Positions 16,617 to 25,944 of a stretch of DNA of 47,058 nucleotides are shown in pieces. How positions within the stretch are numbered: position 1 is the first letter of the stretch; every line of letters starts with the position of its first letter. Position numbers and translations under genes: made by a program. Below the pieces are notes generated by a model. It did not search any database and had not been told where the DNA came from. It saw nothing but the letters and a program-made list of their open reading frames with translations. Source of the DNA: Clostridia bacterium (lineage in GTDB: Bacteria > Bacillota > Clostridia > Lachnospirales > WQUN01); NCBI GenBank assembly GCA_025997155.1, contig BNUF01000006.1:1-47058 (forward strand), in the 5' to 3' direction.

Positions 16617-17462
16617 AGGTTTCACAGAGTCAAAAAGTATACTGTCCCGAAGAACCATAATTTCGCCCGAGAGTTTGTCGTTTCGGGCGACTCCTTCAAT
16701 ATAATCCTTTCCGTGCATATTCGGAAAAGTATCCCTGTCCTTGACAATCTGAAGTTCGTTCACGGCGACAACCTCGTCGACGACGATAGCGACAGAGGTT
16801 ATCCCGTCGTTAAGGACGATACATATTTCGGTATGCCCTCTCGTAAAAGAGTCGGCGATGCCGTCAATCAGCCTAAGCACCTCCGGTATAATCGACTCGA
16901 GTTCCTTCATCTTCTCGCTTATAAGCCTTGCGATTTCCTCGTCCGATTTCTGACTTCTCCGTATTGCCATAACCTCCGCGCCCAACCCGTGAAATTTGTT
17001 GTGTATGCCCGTGATTTTAGATATTTGCGTCCGAACGTCCCGTATTCTCTCGTCCGCCGCCTCTTCCGCGCCGTTTGTAATCTCCGTAATCCATTTCCCG
17101 AGTTTGCATTTTGTCGGGTCGAGAGCCATCTGAAAAACGTCGCCCGCCTTGACGCAACGCTTAAGTTCATTAAGCCAGTTCATATGACTCGCCTTCAAAT
17201 CCGCAAAAAGTTCCGCCGCCGCTTTTTTTTCGTCAACAAGCGGCTGCAAACCCAAAAGACGGCGCATATCAAGAAGAGGAATCACCTCGCCCCGATGTTT
17301 GGTAATCCCGCGAAAAATGTCCGCCGACGTCGCCACAGGCGTGATTTCCTTCGGTATCTGAAGTATCGTCGAAACCAGCCCGCTGTTTATCGTGTACATA
17401 TTCTGCTTAAGCCGAAAGACCACCCACGGGAGGTCGAGCGCGCCGATATTATTCGTTTCCAT
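16596..17462 (-). CDS. CheW-like adaptor with an inserted CZB zinc-binding domain
   Basis: A 288-aa protein. Residues 10-72 are the first half of a CheW fold (VVFRLKQNMYTINSGLV, RGEVIPLLDMRRLLGL), and residues 210-285 are the second half (EICIVLNDGITSVAIVVDEV, EGVARNDKLSGEIMVL). Between them lies a chemoreceptor zinc-binding (CZB) domain with its zinc ligands His93 (HMNW), Cys119 (CKLGKW), His154 and His158 (IHNKFH). CheW couples receptors to CheA; CZB domains sense zinc or hypochlorite-type oxidation of the Cys. GGAGG precedes the ATG. It is 17 bp downstream of a chemoreceptor gene and probably cotranscribed with it. Confidence 0.85.
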   Translation of the reverse strand: METNNIGALDLPWVVFRLKQNMYTINSGLVSTILQIPKEITPVATSADIFRGITKHRGEVIPLLDMRRLLGLQPLVDEKKAAAELFADLKASHMNWLNELKRCVKAGDVFQMALDPTKCKLGKWITEITNGAEEAADERIRDVRTQISKITGIHNKFHGLGAEVMAIRRSQKSDEEIARLISEKMKELESIIPEVLRLIDGIADSFTRGHTEICIVLNDGITSVAIVVDEVVAVNELQIVKDRDTFPNMHGKDYIEGVARNDKLSGEIMVLRDSILFDSVKPLAKQAL

Positions 17463-17479
17463 ATTATTGTAACCTCCTA

Positions 17480-19732
17480 TTATCGTCTAAGAACAAATAT
17501 ACCCACAAGTCCTTTCAGAATTTCCGACTGCTCCGCCAGTTCCTCGGCGGTGGCGGCGGACTCCTCGGACGCGGCGGAAGTTTGCCGCACGACTTCCGAG
17601 ATTCCCGAAATAAGGTCTGTAACCCGTTTTATAGAATTTGACTGCGTACCCGATTCTCTGGATATATTTGTAATTATTTCGGAAATTTTCGTTATATCAT
17701 CAATTATGGTGAGGAGCGCTTCCGCCGTGATACCCGCGATTTCCGTACCCTCGCCAACTCTCCTGACGGATTCCTCGACCAAATCGGCCGTTTCTTTCGC
17801 GGATTGCTGGCTTTTGATTGCAAGGTTGCGTACTTCCTCGGCGACAACCGCGAACCCCTTGCCGTGTTCCCCCGCCCTTGACGCCTCCACGGCGGCGTTA
17901 AGCGCAAGCAAATTCGTCTGAAACGCGATATTTTCAATAACGCTGATTACTTTTGAAATACTGTGCGACGATTCCTTAATACCCTCCATAGACGCAAGCA
18001 TTTTGTTCATATCTTCCTTGCCGACGGCGGCGTTTTTCGTCGCGTTAGACGACAGGTTCTCCGCCGCCTCGGCGTTTTTCGCGTTCGTACTTGCGCTCTC
18101 GCTGATTGTAAGCGCGTCCGCACTAAGTTCGTCCAGTTCGCCCGACTGTTTGTTGCTGCCCTCCGCAAGCACCATACTAGCTTGCGCCACCATATCCGAC
18201 CCCTCCGCGACTTGCCGCGCCGCCGTTTTAATATCTAGTATCACGCCGTTAAATTTATCGACAATAGTGTTAATCGCCTTTTTTATTTCGGAGAAATCGC
18301 CCACATATTCGCGGGTTATGGACTGGTTTAGGTTGTTTTCCGACAACGCCGCCAAAACCTTTGAAATCTCCTCGATATATGAAGAGATGTTTACGACGGT
18401 ATCGTTAATAGCCGTTTTAATAACAAGGAAATCGCCCTTATAATCTCCCCCGACTTTTTTGCTGAAATCCCCTTCCGAAACCTGCTTAAGCACGTTCGTG
18501 GATTCGTTTATCGGAGATGCCACCGCGTCTAACACGTCGTTAAGCCCTATCAAAATTTTTGTCCATTCGCCGCTTAAAGTCGCCGTATCCGCCCGTTCGC
18601 TCAGATTCCCCGACGCCGCCGCCTCAACCTGCCTGTATATAAGGCGGTTCACGTTAATAAGGCTGTTGCGTAAGCCGTCAAGGGCGTTCATAGTCTTGTA
18701 CGCCAAAGCTTGTTCTTTCGGATAGTCGGCGAGAACGATACGGAAATCGCCCTTGCCGAACGCTTCTATCGCCTTAAGAGCCTCGGTCACGACCTCAACA
18801 TAGTCCTTAACCATTTCGTTTACGCCGTTCGCTATTTCCTTAAACGAGCCTTTATATTCCGTTATATCTATAAAAGACTTAAAATCGCCCGCGTCCTGTT
18901 CTTTTGACATTTTTTGAAAATCGCCGACTAAAATTTTCATCATACCGACAAAATTATTAAAATTACCGCTCAAGAGTCCCAGCTCGTCGTTTGAAACAAT
19001 ATGTATCTGCGCGTCCATATTGCCGTCCGAGAGTTTTGAGGCGGCGTTCGAAATTTCAAGAATGGGTTTTATAATGCTTTTCTTAAAATACAGGCTAGCC
19101 AAAAACAAGGAGACTGCGGCAATAATCACAAGCACTATTATAATTTGATTTCTGAATCTGTTCGCCGCCGTGAGTGCGTTATCAACGTTTACGTCAACGC
19201 CCAAAACACAGAAAATTTTGCCGTTTTCGTCATAAACAGGGGAAAAGCCCGAAACAAGAAAACCGTAACGCCCGCCGTCCCAAACTTCCGTAGCCGAGGA
19301 TACGCCGCCGTTAAGCGCGGCTAGAGGCTCGTCTCCGAAAAGGTCCACAGGGTCTCTGTATCCGAATTCAATTTCGCTGTCCGCGGCGCTCGGGTCGTTC
19401 ACCGACACGAGATACAGGTATTCGTTAGAATCCCTAAGCATAGCGTAAATATAAAAAACGCCCGTGTCCTCGCGTATCTCGGCGAGTTTCGCCCGTATTT
19501 CGGAGTAAACCTCGTTCGGTTCGCTTATCTCGCTTAAAGACCGCAATTTCGCGGGGTCTATCGTCCGCGCCACGGAAGCCGCCAGAATCCTCGCGGTTTC
19601 CGCCTTTTCCGCCAAGGAATCTCTTCGGTAGTTGACATAACTGTATATACTTATAGACACGGAACAAAACAGTACCACCAAAAACAATATCAATAGTATT
19701 TTTTTGTTGATAGAAAATATTTTCCTCTGCAT
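17480..19732 (-). CDS. Methyl-accepting chemotaxis protein, membrane-bound
   Basis: A 750-aa receptor. TM1 is about residues 12-33, followed by a periplasmic-type Cache-like sensor ([32 protein letters not shown]), TM2 about 195-217, and a HAMP domain. Several further HAMP-like repeats follow, recognisable by repeated GDF and Y-x-GDF-x-IK motifs. The C-terminal signalling hairpin is intact ([21 protein letters not shown], then [15 protein letters not shown]). GGAGG precedes the ATG. It has its own promoter at 19772-19800, back to back with that of the next receptor, and is followed by the CheW/CZB gene. Confidence 0.93.
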   Translation of the reverse strand: MQRKIFSINKKILLILFLVVLFCSVSISIYSYVNYRRDSLAEKAETARILAASVARTIDPAKLRSLSEISEPNEVYSEIRAKLAEIREDTGVFYIYAMLRDSNEYLYLVSVNDPSAADSEIEFGYRDPVDLFGDEPLAALNGGVSSATEVWDGGRYGFLVSGFSPVYDENGKIFCVLGVDVNVDNALTAANRFRNQIIIVLVIIAAVSLFLASLYFKKSIIKPILEISNAASKLSDGNMDAQIHIVSNDELGLLSGNFNNFVGMMKILVGDFQKMSKEQDAGDFKSFIDITEYKGSFKEIANGVNEMVKDYVEVVTEALKAIEAFGKGDFRIVLADYPKEQALAYKTMNALDGLRNSLINVNRLIYRQVEAAASGNLSERADTATLSGEWTKILIGLNDVLDAVASPINESTNVLKQVSEGDFSKKVGGDYKGDFLVIKTAINDTVVNISSYIEEISKVLAALSENNLNQSITREYVGDFSEIKKAINTIVDKFNGVILDIKTAARQVAEGSDMVAQASMVLAEGSNKQSGELDELSADALTISESASTNAKNAEAAENLSSNATKNAAVGKEDMNKMLASMEGIKESSHSISKVISVIENIAFQTNLLALNAAVEASRAGEHGKGFAVVAEEVRNLAIKSQQSAKETADLVEESVRRVGEGTEIAGITAEALLTIIDDITKISEIITNISRESGTQSNSIKRVTDLISGISEVVRQTSAASEESAATAEELAEQSEILKGLVGIFVLRR

Positions 19733-19771
19733 TTCTTATGCCTCCAAAGCCGATTGCAACCAATGTACTTA

Positions 19772-19800
19772 ATTATAAACCCCCTAGCGTAAATTTGCAA
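19772..19800 (-). promoter_or_regulatory. Promoter of the minus-strand chemoreceptor/CheW operon
   Basis: TTGCAA and TATAAT on the minus strand are separated by 17 bp, about 40 bp upstream of the start at 19732. Confidence 0.75.
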
Positions 19801-19823
19801 TAACTATTATAGTCACGGCGAAC

Positions 19824-19852
19824 TTGACTTTATTAGCGCGTAGATTTATAAT
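19824..19852 (+). promoter_or_regulatory. Promoter of the plus-strand chemoreceptor
   Basis: TTGACT (19824-19829) and TATAAT (19847-19852) are spaced by 17 bp. It is divergent from the promoter at 19772, with only 23 bp between the two -35 boxes, so a single regulator could act on both. Confidence 0.85.
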
Positions 19853-19900
19853 GGTATAATCAATGATATTTCGGAAATATGACGTTGAGGGGAAATGCTG

Positions 19901-22456
19901 ATGGGAGCTCTTGGAAGACTGTTTAGGCGCGTCGCAACGCGTGACGGCAAGGAGAGTATCGGGACTAAGTTGTTTTTGTTTACATTCTTAGGGATAGTCC
20001 TGACGGCGGTTATCGCCGTAGCAATTATGTACCGAGGGAACAAAACCATTGTAGATACGATAGTAATAGAAGGAACGGAGAGCGCGGTTTTTTCCGTCAA
20101 CGACAGGATTTCCAAGATGAAAAAATCCTCCGCTGACACCGCCTCCTATGTCGCGTCAATCGTGAACGTGCGAAACGCAATCGCGAGCGGCGACAGCGAA
20201 CGAATCATAGACGCTGTGAACAAAGAGTTCACGGGGATAAGCACGGACGTTGAATTCGCGACAATCACCGACGAGAACGGCGTTGTTTTGGCGCGTACAA
20301 ACAGCGAAAAAAAAGGCGACAACGTTAAAGACCAAGAAAACATAAGCGACGCGCTGCTCGGCAGAACGTCGGCGTTTGTCGAGACGGGGCAGGACATAAA
20401 CCTAGGTATTCGCGCCGCCGCCCCCGTCAAGGACGCTAGCGGCGGAATAATGGGCGTCATCTCCGTCGGGTACAGACTTGACAACCCCGTCTTTGTGGAC
20501 GAACTAAAAGGAATTACGGGCAACGACGTTACGATTTTTCTCAGCGACGAGAGAATCAACACGACAATCAAAAACGCGGAGGGCGAACGCCAAATCGGGA
20601 CGAAACTCAACCCGGCCCTTGTCGACCCGATTCTCGTGAAAGGGCTTCCCTATTCGGGCAAAACCGTAATTCTTGAAAAGGAATACTATGTGCATTACCA
20701 GCCGCTCGCGAACTCCAAGGGCGACACCATAGGCATAGTCTTTGTCGGCAGGCAGATTTCGGAAATCAACAAGACTATAAGGTCGAACACGTTAGCGGCA
20801 ATCGGTATCGTAATCGCCGTTACCGTAATCGTTTCGGCGGCAATGTTCGCGTTCGTCAAAAGCAACCTCACCGCGCCGATTCAATCCCTTGCGTGGATTC
20901 TCGACGACGTGGCGCACGGCAAAATTGACGTAAAGGCGCAAAGCAACTCCCGCGACGAAATCGGGCAGGTGGCGCGGGACACGGGCAGACTCCTAGACAC
21001 CATATCTCTCCTCATAAAGGACATAGACGAAACCGCCCAAGCGTACAGAGATGGCGACACGAAACGCCGTATCGACAGTTTGCGCTTCGAGGGCGCGTAC
21101 AGGAGTATGGCGGAGGGCATAAACGGACTTATTGACGACACCGTTTCCGACACGAACAACCTCCTCTCCTGCGTTCAGGAATTCGGCGAGGGCAATTTCA
21201 GCGCGGACATCGAGAAACTGCCCGGCGAAAAAGCGTCTATGAACGAAACCCTAGACACCCTCCGCGACAACCTCCAGTCCGTAAGCCGCGAACTCAACGT
21301 ACTCGTGAGCGGAGCGGTTTCGGGCAAACTCTCTGGACGCGCCGACACCCTGAAATACAAAGGCGACTGGGCAAGTATCCTAAACGGTATGAACAGACTC
21401 CTTGAAAACGTCGCCGCCCCCATAGAAGAGGCGCAAAAAGTCTTGGGTTATGTGGCGAGCGGGGATTTCACGCGGCAAATGGACGGAAGTTACAGAGGCG
21501 ACTTCGAACTTATCAAGGACTCCATAAACAATACGGTGACAAATATTTCCTCATATATAGCGGAGATTTCGCGCGTTTTGACCTCTCTTTCAAACAACGA
21601 CTTCAATCAGGCAATCGAGAGGGAATACGTGGGGGATTTCGCCGAAATCAAAAACGCGCTCAACAACATCGTGAACAAGCTCAATAAGATACTGGCTGAA
21701 ACAGGTTCAGTCGCGAACGAAGTCGCCGCGGGAGCGCACACGATTTCCGCAAGCAGTATGACCCTTGCGGAGGGTACGACGACCCAAGCCTCCTCAATCG
21801 AACAGCTCAACCGCACGATTGCCTCAATCAACGAGAGTACCGAACGAAACGCCCAAAGCGCAAAGGACGCGGAGCAGCTTTCGCGCCGTTCCAAAGAGAA
21901 CGCGGCAAGCGGGGAGAAAGATATGAACCGTATGCTAGCCTCTATGGACGGCATAAAAGAATCCTCCCACAGCATCTCAAAGATTATCAGCGTAATCGAG
22001 GATATCGCCTTCCAGACAAACCTTCTTGCGCTTAACGCCGCCGTCGAATCGGCGCGGGCGGGCGAACACGGAAAAGGCTTCGCCGTCGTCGCGGAAGAAG
22101 TAAGAAACCTTGCCTCAAGAAGTCAAAAGGCGGCAAGCGAAACGGCGGGGCTTATTCAGGACTCAATCGAACGCGTCGACGAGGGCACGAGGATTGCGGG
22201 AATCACCTCCGAGGCTCTCGAGACGATAATCGGCGACATTTCGCAAGTCGGCGAAATCATCACGAATATAGCAAAAGCCTCAAACGAACAAGCCGAGTCA
22301 ATCCGCGTGGTGACAAAGGGACTCGCCCAAGTCGCCGACGTGGTTCACAGCAACTCCGCAACCTCCGAAGAATCCGCCTCCGCCTCCGAGGAACTCTCAA
22401 GCCAAGCCGAGGTAATGAAGAGTATGGTAAGCGTCTTCAAACTCAAAAAGAAATAG
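19901..22456 (+). CDS. Methyl-accepting chemotaxis protein, membrane-bound
   Basis: The 851-aa receptor starts at ATG 19901, since TGAGGGG is only two bases before an alternative ATG at 19895. TM1 is near residues 22-44. The sensor of about 250 aa is of single-Cache type ([36 protein letters not shown]), TM2 is near 300-323, and HAMP plus additional HAMP-like repeats ([28 protein letters not shown]) follow. The signalling tip is [21 protein letters not shown]. No CheR-tethering pentapeptide is seen at the C-terminus (VFKLKKK). The signalling domain shares a 38-bp identical run with the receptor at 44705. Confidence 0.93.
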   Translation: MGALGRLFRRVATRDGKESIGTKLFLFTFLGIVLTAVIAVAIMYRGNKTIVDTIVIEGTESAVFSVNDRISKMKKSSADTASYVASIVNVRNAIASGDSERIIDAVNKEFTGISTDVEFATITDENGVVLARTNSEKKGDNVKDQENISDALLGRTSAFVETGQDINLGIRAAAPVKDASGGIMGVISVGYRLDNPVFVDELKGITGNDVTIFLSDERINTTIKNAEGERQIGTKLNPALVDPILVKGLPYSGKTVILEKEYYVHYQPLANSKGDTIGIVFVGRQISEINKTIRSNTLAAIGIVIAVTVIVSAAMFAFVKSNLTAPIQSLAWILDDVAHGKIDVKAQSNSRDEIGQVARDTGRLLDTISLLIKDIDETAQAYRDGDTKRRIDSLRFEGAYRSMAEGINGLIDDTVSDTNNLLSCVQEFGEGNFSADIEKLPGEKASMNETLDTLRDNLQSVSRELNVLVSGAVSGKLSGRADTLKYKGDWASILNGMNRLLENVAAPIEEAQKVLGYVASGDFTRQMDGSYRGDFELIKDSINNTVTNISSYIAEISRVLTSLSNNDFNQAIEREYVGDFAEIKNALNNIVNKLNKILAETGSVANEVAAGAHTISASSMTLAEGTTTQASSIEQLNRTIASINESTERNAQSAKDAEQLSRRSKENAASGEKDMNRMLASMDGIKESSHSISKIISVIEDIAFQTNLLALNAAVESARAGEHGKGFAVVAEEVRNLASRSQKAASETAGLIQDSIERVDEGTRIAGITSEALETIIGDISQVGEIITNIAKASNEQAESIRVVTKGLAQVADVVHSNSATSEESASASEELSSQAEVMKSMVSVFKLKKK

Positions 22457-22469
22457 GAGGTGCTAAAAA

Positions 22470-22673
22470 ATGACAGACCACGTATATGACGCGATAATCT
22501 ACACGGCTTACGACAAGGCAAAGACTCTTGCGGAAAAACACTTTTCGCCCGAGGATTCGGAAAGTTTTTTAGCCGAATGGCGCAAATGGTACACAAGTGT
22601 GACAGGAAAAGAAATAAGAGGTGACTATTATGCCAAGACTAGAATTTGTAACGGCTATATACGCACTCAATAA
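22470..22673 (+). CDS. Small protein of unknown function (67 aa)
   Basis: An ATG behind AGGAGGTG, 13 bp after the chemoreceptor stop. The product is acidic and aromatic-rich (VYDAIIYTAYDKAKTLAEKH, FLAEWRKWYTSVTGKE). The last 15 residues overlap the next small ORF in another frame. No family recognised. The position suggests cotranscription with the receptor. Confidence 0.6.
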   Translation: MTDHVYDAIIYTAYDKAKTLAEKHFSPEDSESFLAEWRKWYTSVTGKEIRGDYYAKTRICNGYIRTQ

Positions 22674-22767
22674 AATGGCGAAAGACCCAGACAAAGACGC
22701 GGAAACGCGTTTAGCTAATATTGTTGACGTTTTTGACAAAGTTCTTAAAGAAGCCGAAAAAAATTAA
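22630..22767 (+). CDS. Small protein of unknown function (45 aa)
   Basis: An ATG behind AAGAGGTGA, overlapping the previous small ORF by 44 bp in a different frame. It encodes a charged helix (EFVTAIYALNKMAKDPDKDAE, ending VLKEAEKN). The codon use (AAT, GTT) is unlike the C-rich neighbours. I do not recognise it. Confidence 0.5.
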   Translation: MPRLEFVTAIYALNKMAKDPDKDAETRLANIVDVFDKVLKEAEKN

Positions 22768-22773
22768 CCAATC

Positions 22774-22793
22774 GGGCGGGCTTGTTCCCGCCC
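22774..22793 (+). terminator. GC-rich hairpin before thrC
   Basis: GGGCGGG-CTTGTT-CCCGCCC is a perfect 7-bp stem between the small ORFs and thrC. There is no T-run after it, so termination would be partial at best; it could also protect an mRNA end. Confidence 0.4.
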
Positions 22794-22815
22794 CTTACAT
22801 ACGGGAGGTAACATT

Positions 22816-24276
22816 ATGATTTTTGTAAGCACAAGAAACGCCTCCGAAAAAGCCGAACCCTCCGAGGCCCTGCTCAGAGGGCTTGCGGAGGACGGCGGGC
22901 TTTACGTCCCGGAGTCTTTTCCCGACTGTACGGATTGTATCGACATATCCCTAGACTACAAGATCCTTGCGGCAAGAATATTGTCGCGTTATTTTACTGA
23001 TTTCACCTTTGAGGAAATATCCGAATGTACGTCGTCGGCATATGACGAAAAGTTTGACACGCCTGAAATCGCACCCATACACACCCTAGACGACGCCCAT
23101 TTTTTGGAATTATACCACGGACGCACTCTCGCCTTCAAGGATATGGCTCTTTCGATTCTCCCTCACCTCCTTTCTGTCGCGGCGCGTAAACGGTGCTCAA
23201 AAAAACTCCTGATTCTCACGGCGACAAGCGGGGACACGGGCAAAGCCGCCCTTGAGGCGTTTGCGGACGCCAAAGATACCGCGATTGTCGTCTTCTACCC
23301 GTCACAGGGCGTTTCGGCGGTGCAAAAATATCAGATGATTACGCAAACGGGCGATAACGTGCTTGTCGTCGGGATTAACGGCAACTTCGACGACACCCAA
23401 AACGGCGTTAAGGCGATTTTCGCGGATAAAGAAATAGCGGAAGAAATAGACGCGGCAAGCTACTCCTTCTCCTCCGCGAACTCAATCAACATAGGGCGTT
23501 TGCTCCCCCAGACGGCGTATTATTTTCACGCCTACAACACCCTCTTAAAGGAGAACAAAATAAAAAAGGGCGAGGAGATTAATTTCGCCGTGCCGACAGG
23601 CAACTTCGGAAATATCTTAGCGGGATATTACGCCAAAAAAATGGGGCTGCCGATACGCAAACTAATCTGCGCCTCAAACAGCAACAAAGTCCTCTTTGAC
23701 TTTTTTTCAAACAACGAATATGATATAAATCGGGGATTTTTCTGCACAATCTCCCCCTCAATGGATATACTTATTTCGAGCAACTTTGAAAGGCTTTTGT
23801 ATGAGCAGTCCGATGCCGAAACCGTCTCCTCCCTTATGGAGTCCCTAAAAAATTCCAAACGATTCAGTTTCACCAACAAACTGGACTGTTTCACGGCGGG
23901 CTACGCGAACGAACAGGAAACTATGGACGCAATCAAATCGGCGGCGGACAAAGGATACCTAATCGACACCCACACCGCCGTCGCCTTCTCCGTGTACAAA
24001 AAATACAAACACGCGAGCGGCGACTTGACAAAAACAGTAATCCTCTCGACCGCGAATCCTTTCAAATTCGCCGCCGACGTATGCCGCTCCATACAAAAAG
24101 ATTACGCCCCCGAAACGGACTTTGACGCGCTCGACCACCTGTCAAAACTTTCCAAAACAGAAATACCGCCGCAGATTCGCGGAATCGACAAACGCCCCGT
24201 TCGCCACCCCAAAATTGCCGAATCGGCGGATATGCCCGAAATTGTCAAGAGTTTTCTGAAGCGGAGATGCTTGTGA
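22816..24276 (+). CDS. thrC: Threonine synthase
   Basis: Converts O-phosphohomoserine to threonine using PLP; 486 aa. The PLP lysine is Lys108 in GRTLAFKDMAL, the phosphate-binding motif is TATSGDTGKAALEAF, and PTGNFGNILAGYYAKKMGLPI lies in the second half. GGGAGG precedes the ATG. No other threonine genes are adjacent. The next gene begins directly at the stop codon. Confidence 0.95.
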   Translation: MIFVSTRNASEKAEPSEALLRGLAEDGGLYVPESFPDCTDCIDISLDYKILAARILSRYFTDFTFEEISECTSSAYDEKFDTPEIAPIHTLDDAHFLELYHGRTLAFKDMALSILPHLLSVAARKRCSKKLLILTATSGDTGKAALEAFADAKDTAIVVFYPSQGVSAVQKYQMITQTGDNVLVVGINGNFDDTQNGVKAIFADKEIAEEIDAASYSFSSANSINIGRLLPQTAYYFHAYNTLLKENKIKKGEEINFAVPTGNFGNILAGYYAKKMGLPIRKLICASNSNKVLFDFFSNNEYDINRGFFCTISPSMDILISSNFERLLYEQSDAETVSSLMESLKNSKRFSFTNKLDCFTAGYANEQETMDAIKSAADKGYLIDTHTAVAFSVYKKYKHASGDLTKTVILSTANPFKFAADVCRSIQKDYAPETDFDALDHLSKLSKTEIPPQIRGIDKRPVRHPKIAESADMPEIVKSFLKRRCL

Positions 24277-25149
24277 TTGAGTGATAAAAACGGTATAACA
24301 ATCGAAACGAACATAAAGGGGCTTAAAAGCAAGATAAACACGCGGATTGACCCCTATTCCGACACCTTATTCTGGTTCATACGCTTCAACGTGCAGCTTG
24401 ACGAGTCCACCGTGACAGAACAGACGATGCGCGTGACTGACACCGACGGTTATGTTATGCGTACCGACATTTCCTACAACGACGCGAAACAGTCGATTAT
24501 GATTTCGCCCCTCGACAGCTACGAACAAGGCGTGTTCTATATGCTCCGAATCTCCAAAAAAGTACGCTCCAAAAAAGGACGCGCGCTAGGCACACAGGTA
24601 AACATTCTCTTCAAACTCCACAACAACAAAATTTCAGAGTTCAAGACGCTTATGAGCAACGTCATAATCCCGAAGGAGCAAAAACGCCCCTCAAACTATG
24701 ACGAAATGTTTCGGGCGAAAATCCAGAGGGAACGCGAGCCGCAACGCCCCGAACGAGCCGAAACCGCGTCACGCGTATACTCCTTCGACGACAAACCTTT
24801 CAAAGAGGCGGGCGCGCAGGGGCAGCTCCCGACAGAGGCAATCAAAATCAACGTAATCCCGGGCATCGCGGGCATCGTTATCGCTCTTATGTTTTTTATC
24901 GTGAAGGTTGTCGCGGTGCTTATCGTCGGGATTGTCATCTCGGTTCTGGGGATTATCTACATTTCAACCCAGCTCTCCGACCGCAAAAACCGCTCGATTA
25001 TCTGGTACAACAAGGGCGTGTCCGCTTTCAACGCCGCCGAATACCGCACCTCGCTTATGTTCTTCAAAAAGGCGATAGACGCTAATCCCGACAACGAAAA
25101 GGCGGAATACGCCCTGAACAAGGTAACTTTCTACACCATAAACTCATGA
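24277..25149 (+). CDS. Membrane protein with Ig-like and TPR domains
   Basis: A TTG start directly after the thrC stop gives 290 aa. Residues 1-115 resemble an SbsA-type Ig-like (Big_5) domain (DTLFWFIRFNVQLDESTV, GVFYMLRISKKVRSKKGRAL). A linker rich in Arg, Pro and Glu follows, then a hydrophobic pair about 195-235 (IAGIVIALMFFIVKVVAVLI), then one TPR-like repeat (WYNKGVSAFNAAEYRTSLMFFKKAI). There is no signal peptide. An N-terminal Ig fold on the inside with a C-terminal TPR is unusual. Function unknown. Confidence 0.6.
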   Translation: MSDKNGITIETNIKGLKSKINTRIDPYSDTLFWFIRFNVQLDESTVTEQTMRVTDTDGYVMRTDISYNDAKQSIMISPLDSYEQGVFYMLRISKKVRSKKGRALGTQVNILFKLHNNKISEFKTLMSNVIIPKEQKRPSNYDEMFRAKIQREREPQRPERAETASRVYSFDDKPFKEAGAQGQLPTEAIKINVIPGIAGIVIALMFFIVKVVAVLIVGIVISVLGIIYISTQLSDRKNRSIIWYNKGVSAFNAAEYRTSLMFFKKAIDANPDNEKAEYALNKVTFYTINS

Positions 25150-25161
25150 GAGGTCGGTAAT

Positions 25162-25932
25162 ATGTTCAGCGAAGCTCTAAACAAAATCGCTCAAAACTCA
25201 CGCGTTAAAGCTGATTTGTCAAAAAAACAACCCCTCAGATATATGGTTCTCGGGGTTCTCGCGGGGCTATACATAGGTTTGGCGGTGTTCCTGATTTTCG
25301 CTATCGGCGCGCCTATCGACAAGGCGGGCTGGCCCGTCGCGAAATTCGTTATGGGCGCGTCTTTCTCGATTGCCCTCACGTTAGTCGTGTTCGCGGGTTC
25401 AGAACTTACCACGGGAAACGTCCTGTTTATGGGCGTGGGCGTTTTGCGCGGCGACGTATCCCTTCGCGACGCGGGACGCGTCCTCGGGTACAGTTTCGTC
25501 GGAAACGCGGCCGGCACGTTCCTTATGGCGTGTTTCGTATACGCGAGCGGACTCCTAGACAACGAAACCACAAGTTCCTTTATCATAAGCTCCGCCGCCG
25601 CGAAAATAGCTCCGCCGCCAGTCAACCTAATCTTTCGCGGACTTCTCTGCAATATGTGCGTCTGCCTTGCCCTTTGGATGGGCAACCGCGTCCGCGAGGA
25701 ACTTATCAAAGTCGTGTTCATAGCGCAGTGCCTGTTCGTCTTCACCGCGTCAGGTTTCGACCACTGCGTCGCGAATATGTTCCTGATAAGCGCCGCCCTC
25801 TTCGCCGACAACACAGGCTTGATTCAAATGAGCGGCTACATCTATAACATTTCTTTGGTAAGCGTCGGACATCTTTTCGGCGGTATGCTGGTCGCCGCGC
25901 CGTATGTCTTTCTCACGCCAAAAAAAGGATAA
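25162..25932 (+). CDS. Formate/nitrite transporter family channel
   Basis: A 256-aa FNT family protein, a pentameric channel for formate, nitrite or related monovalent anions. Six transmembrane stretches can be traced (for example LGVLAGLYIGLAVFLIFAI, FSIALTLVVFAGSELTTGN, and the last VGHLFGGMLVAAPYVFL). ELTTGNVLFM matches the conserved substrate-loop region of the family. GAGAGG precedes the ATG. In a fermentative organism formate export is the likely job. Confidence 0.85.
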   Translation: MFSEALNKIAQNSRVKADLSKKQPLRYMVLGVLAGLYIGLAVFLIFAIGAPIDKAGWPVAKFVMGASFSIALTLVVFAGSELTTGNVLFMGVGVLRGDVSLRDAGRVLGYSFVGNAAGTFLMACFVYASGLLDNETTSSFIISSAAAKIAPPPVNLIFRGLLCNMCVCLALWMGNRVREELIKVVFIAQCLFVFTASGFDHCVANMFLISAALFADNTGLIQMSGYIYNISLVSVGHLFGGMLVAAPYVFLTPKKG

Positions 25933-25944
25933 GGGGATATTATA

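Noticed and set aside
22470..22767. A single gene broken by a frameshift
   Set aside because: Each frame has its own ATG and well-spaced ribosome binding site, and the products do not look like halves of one family.
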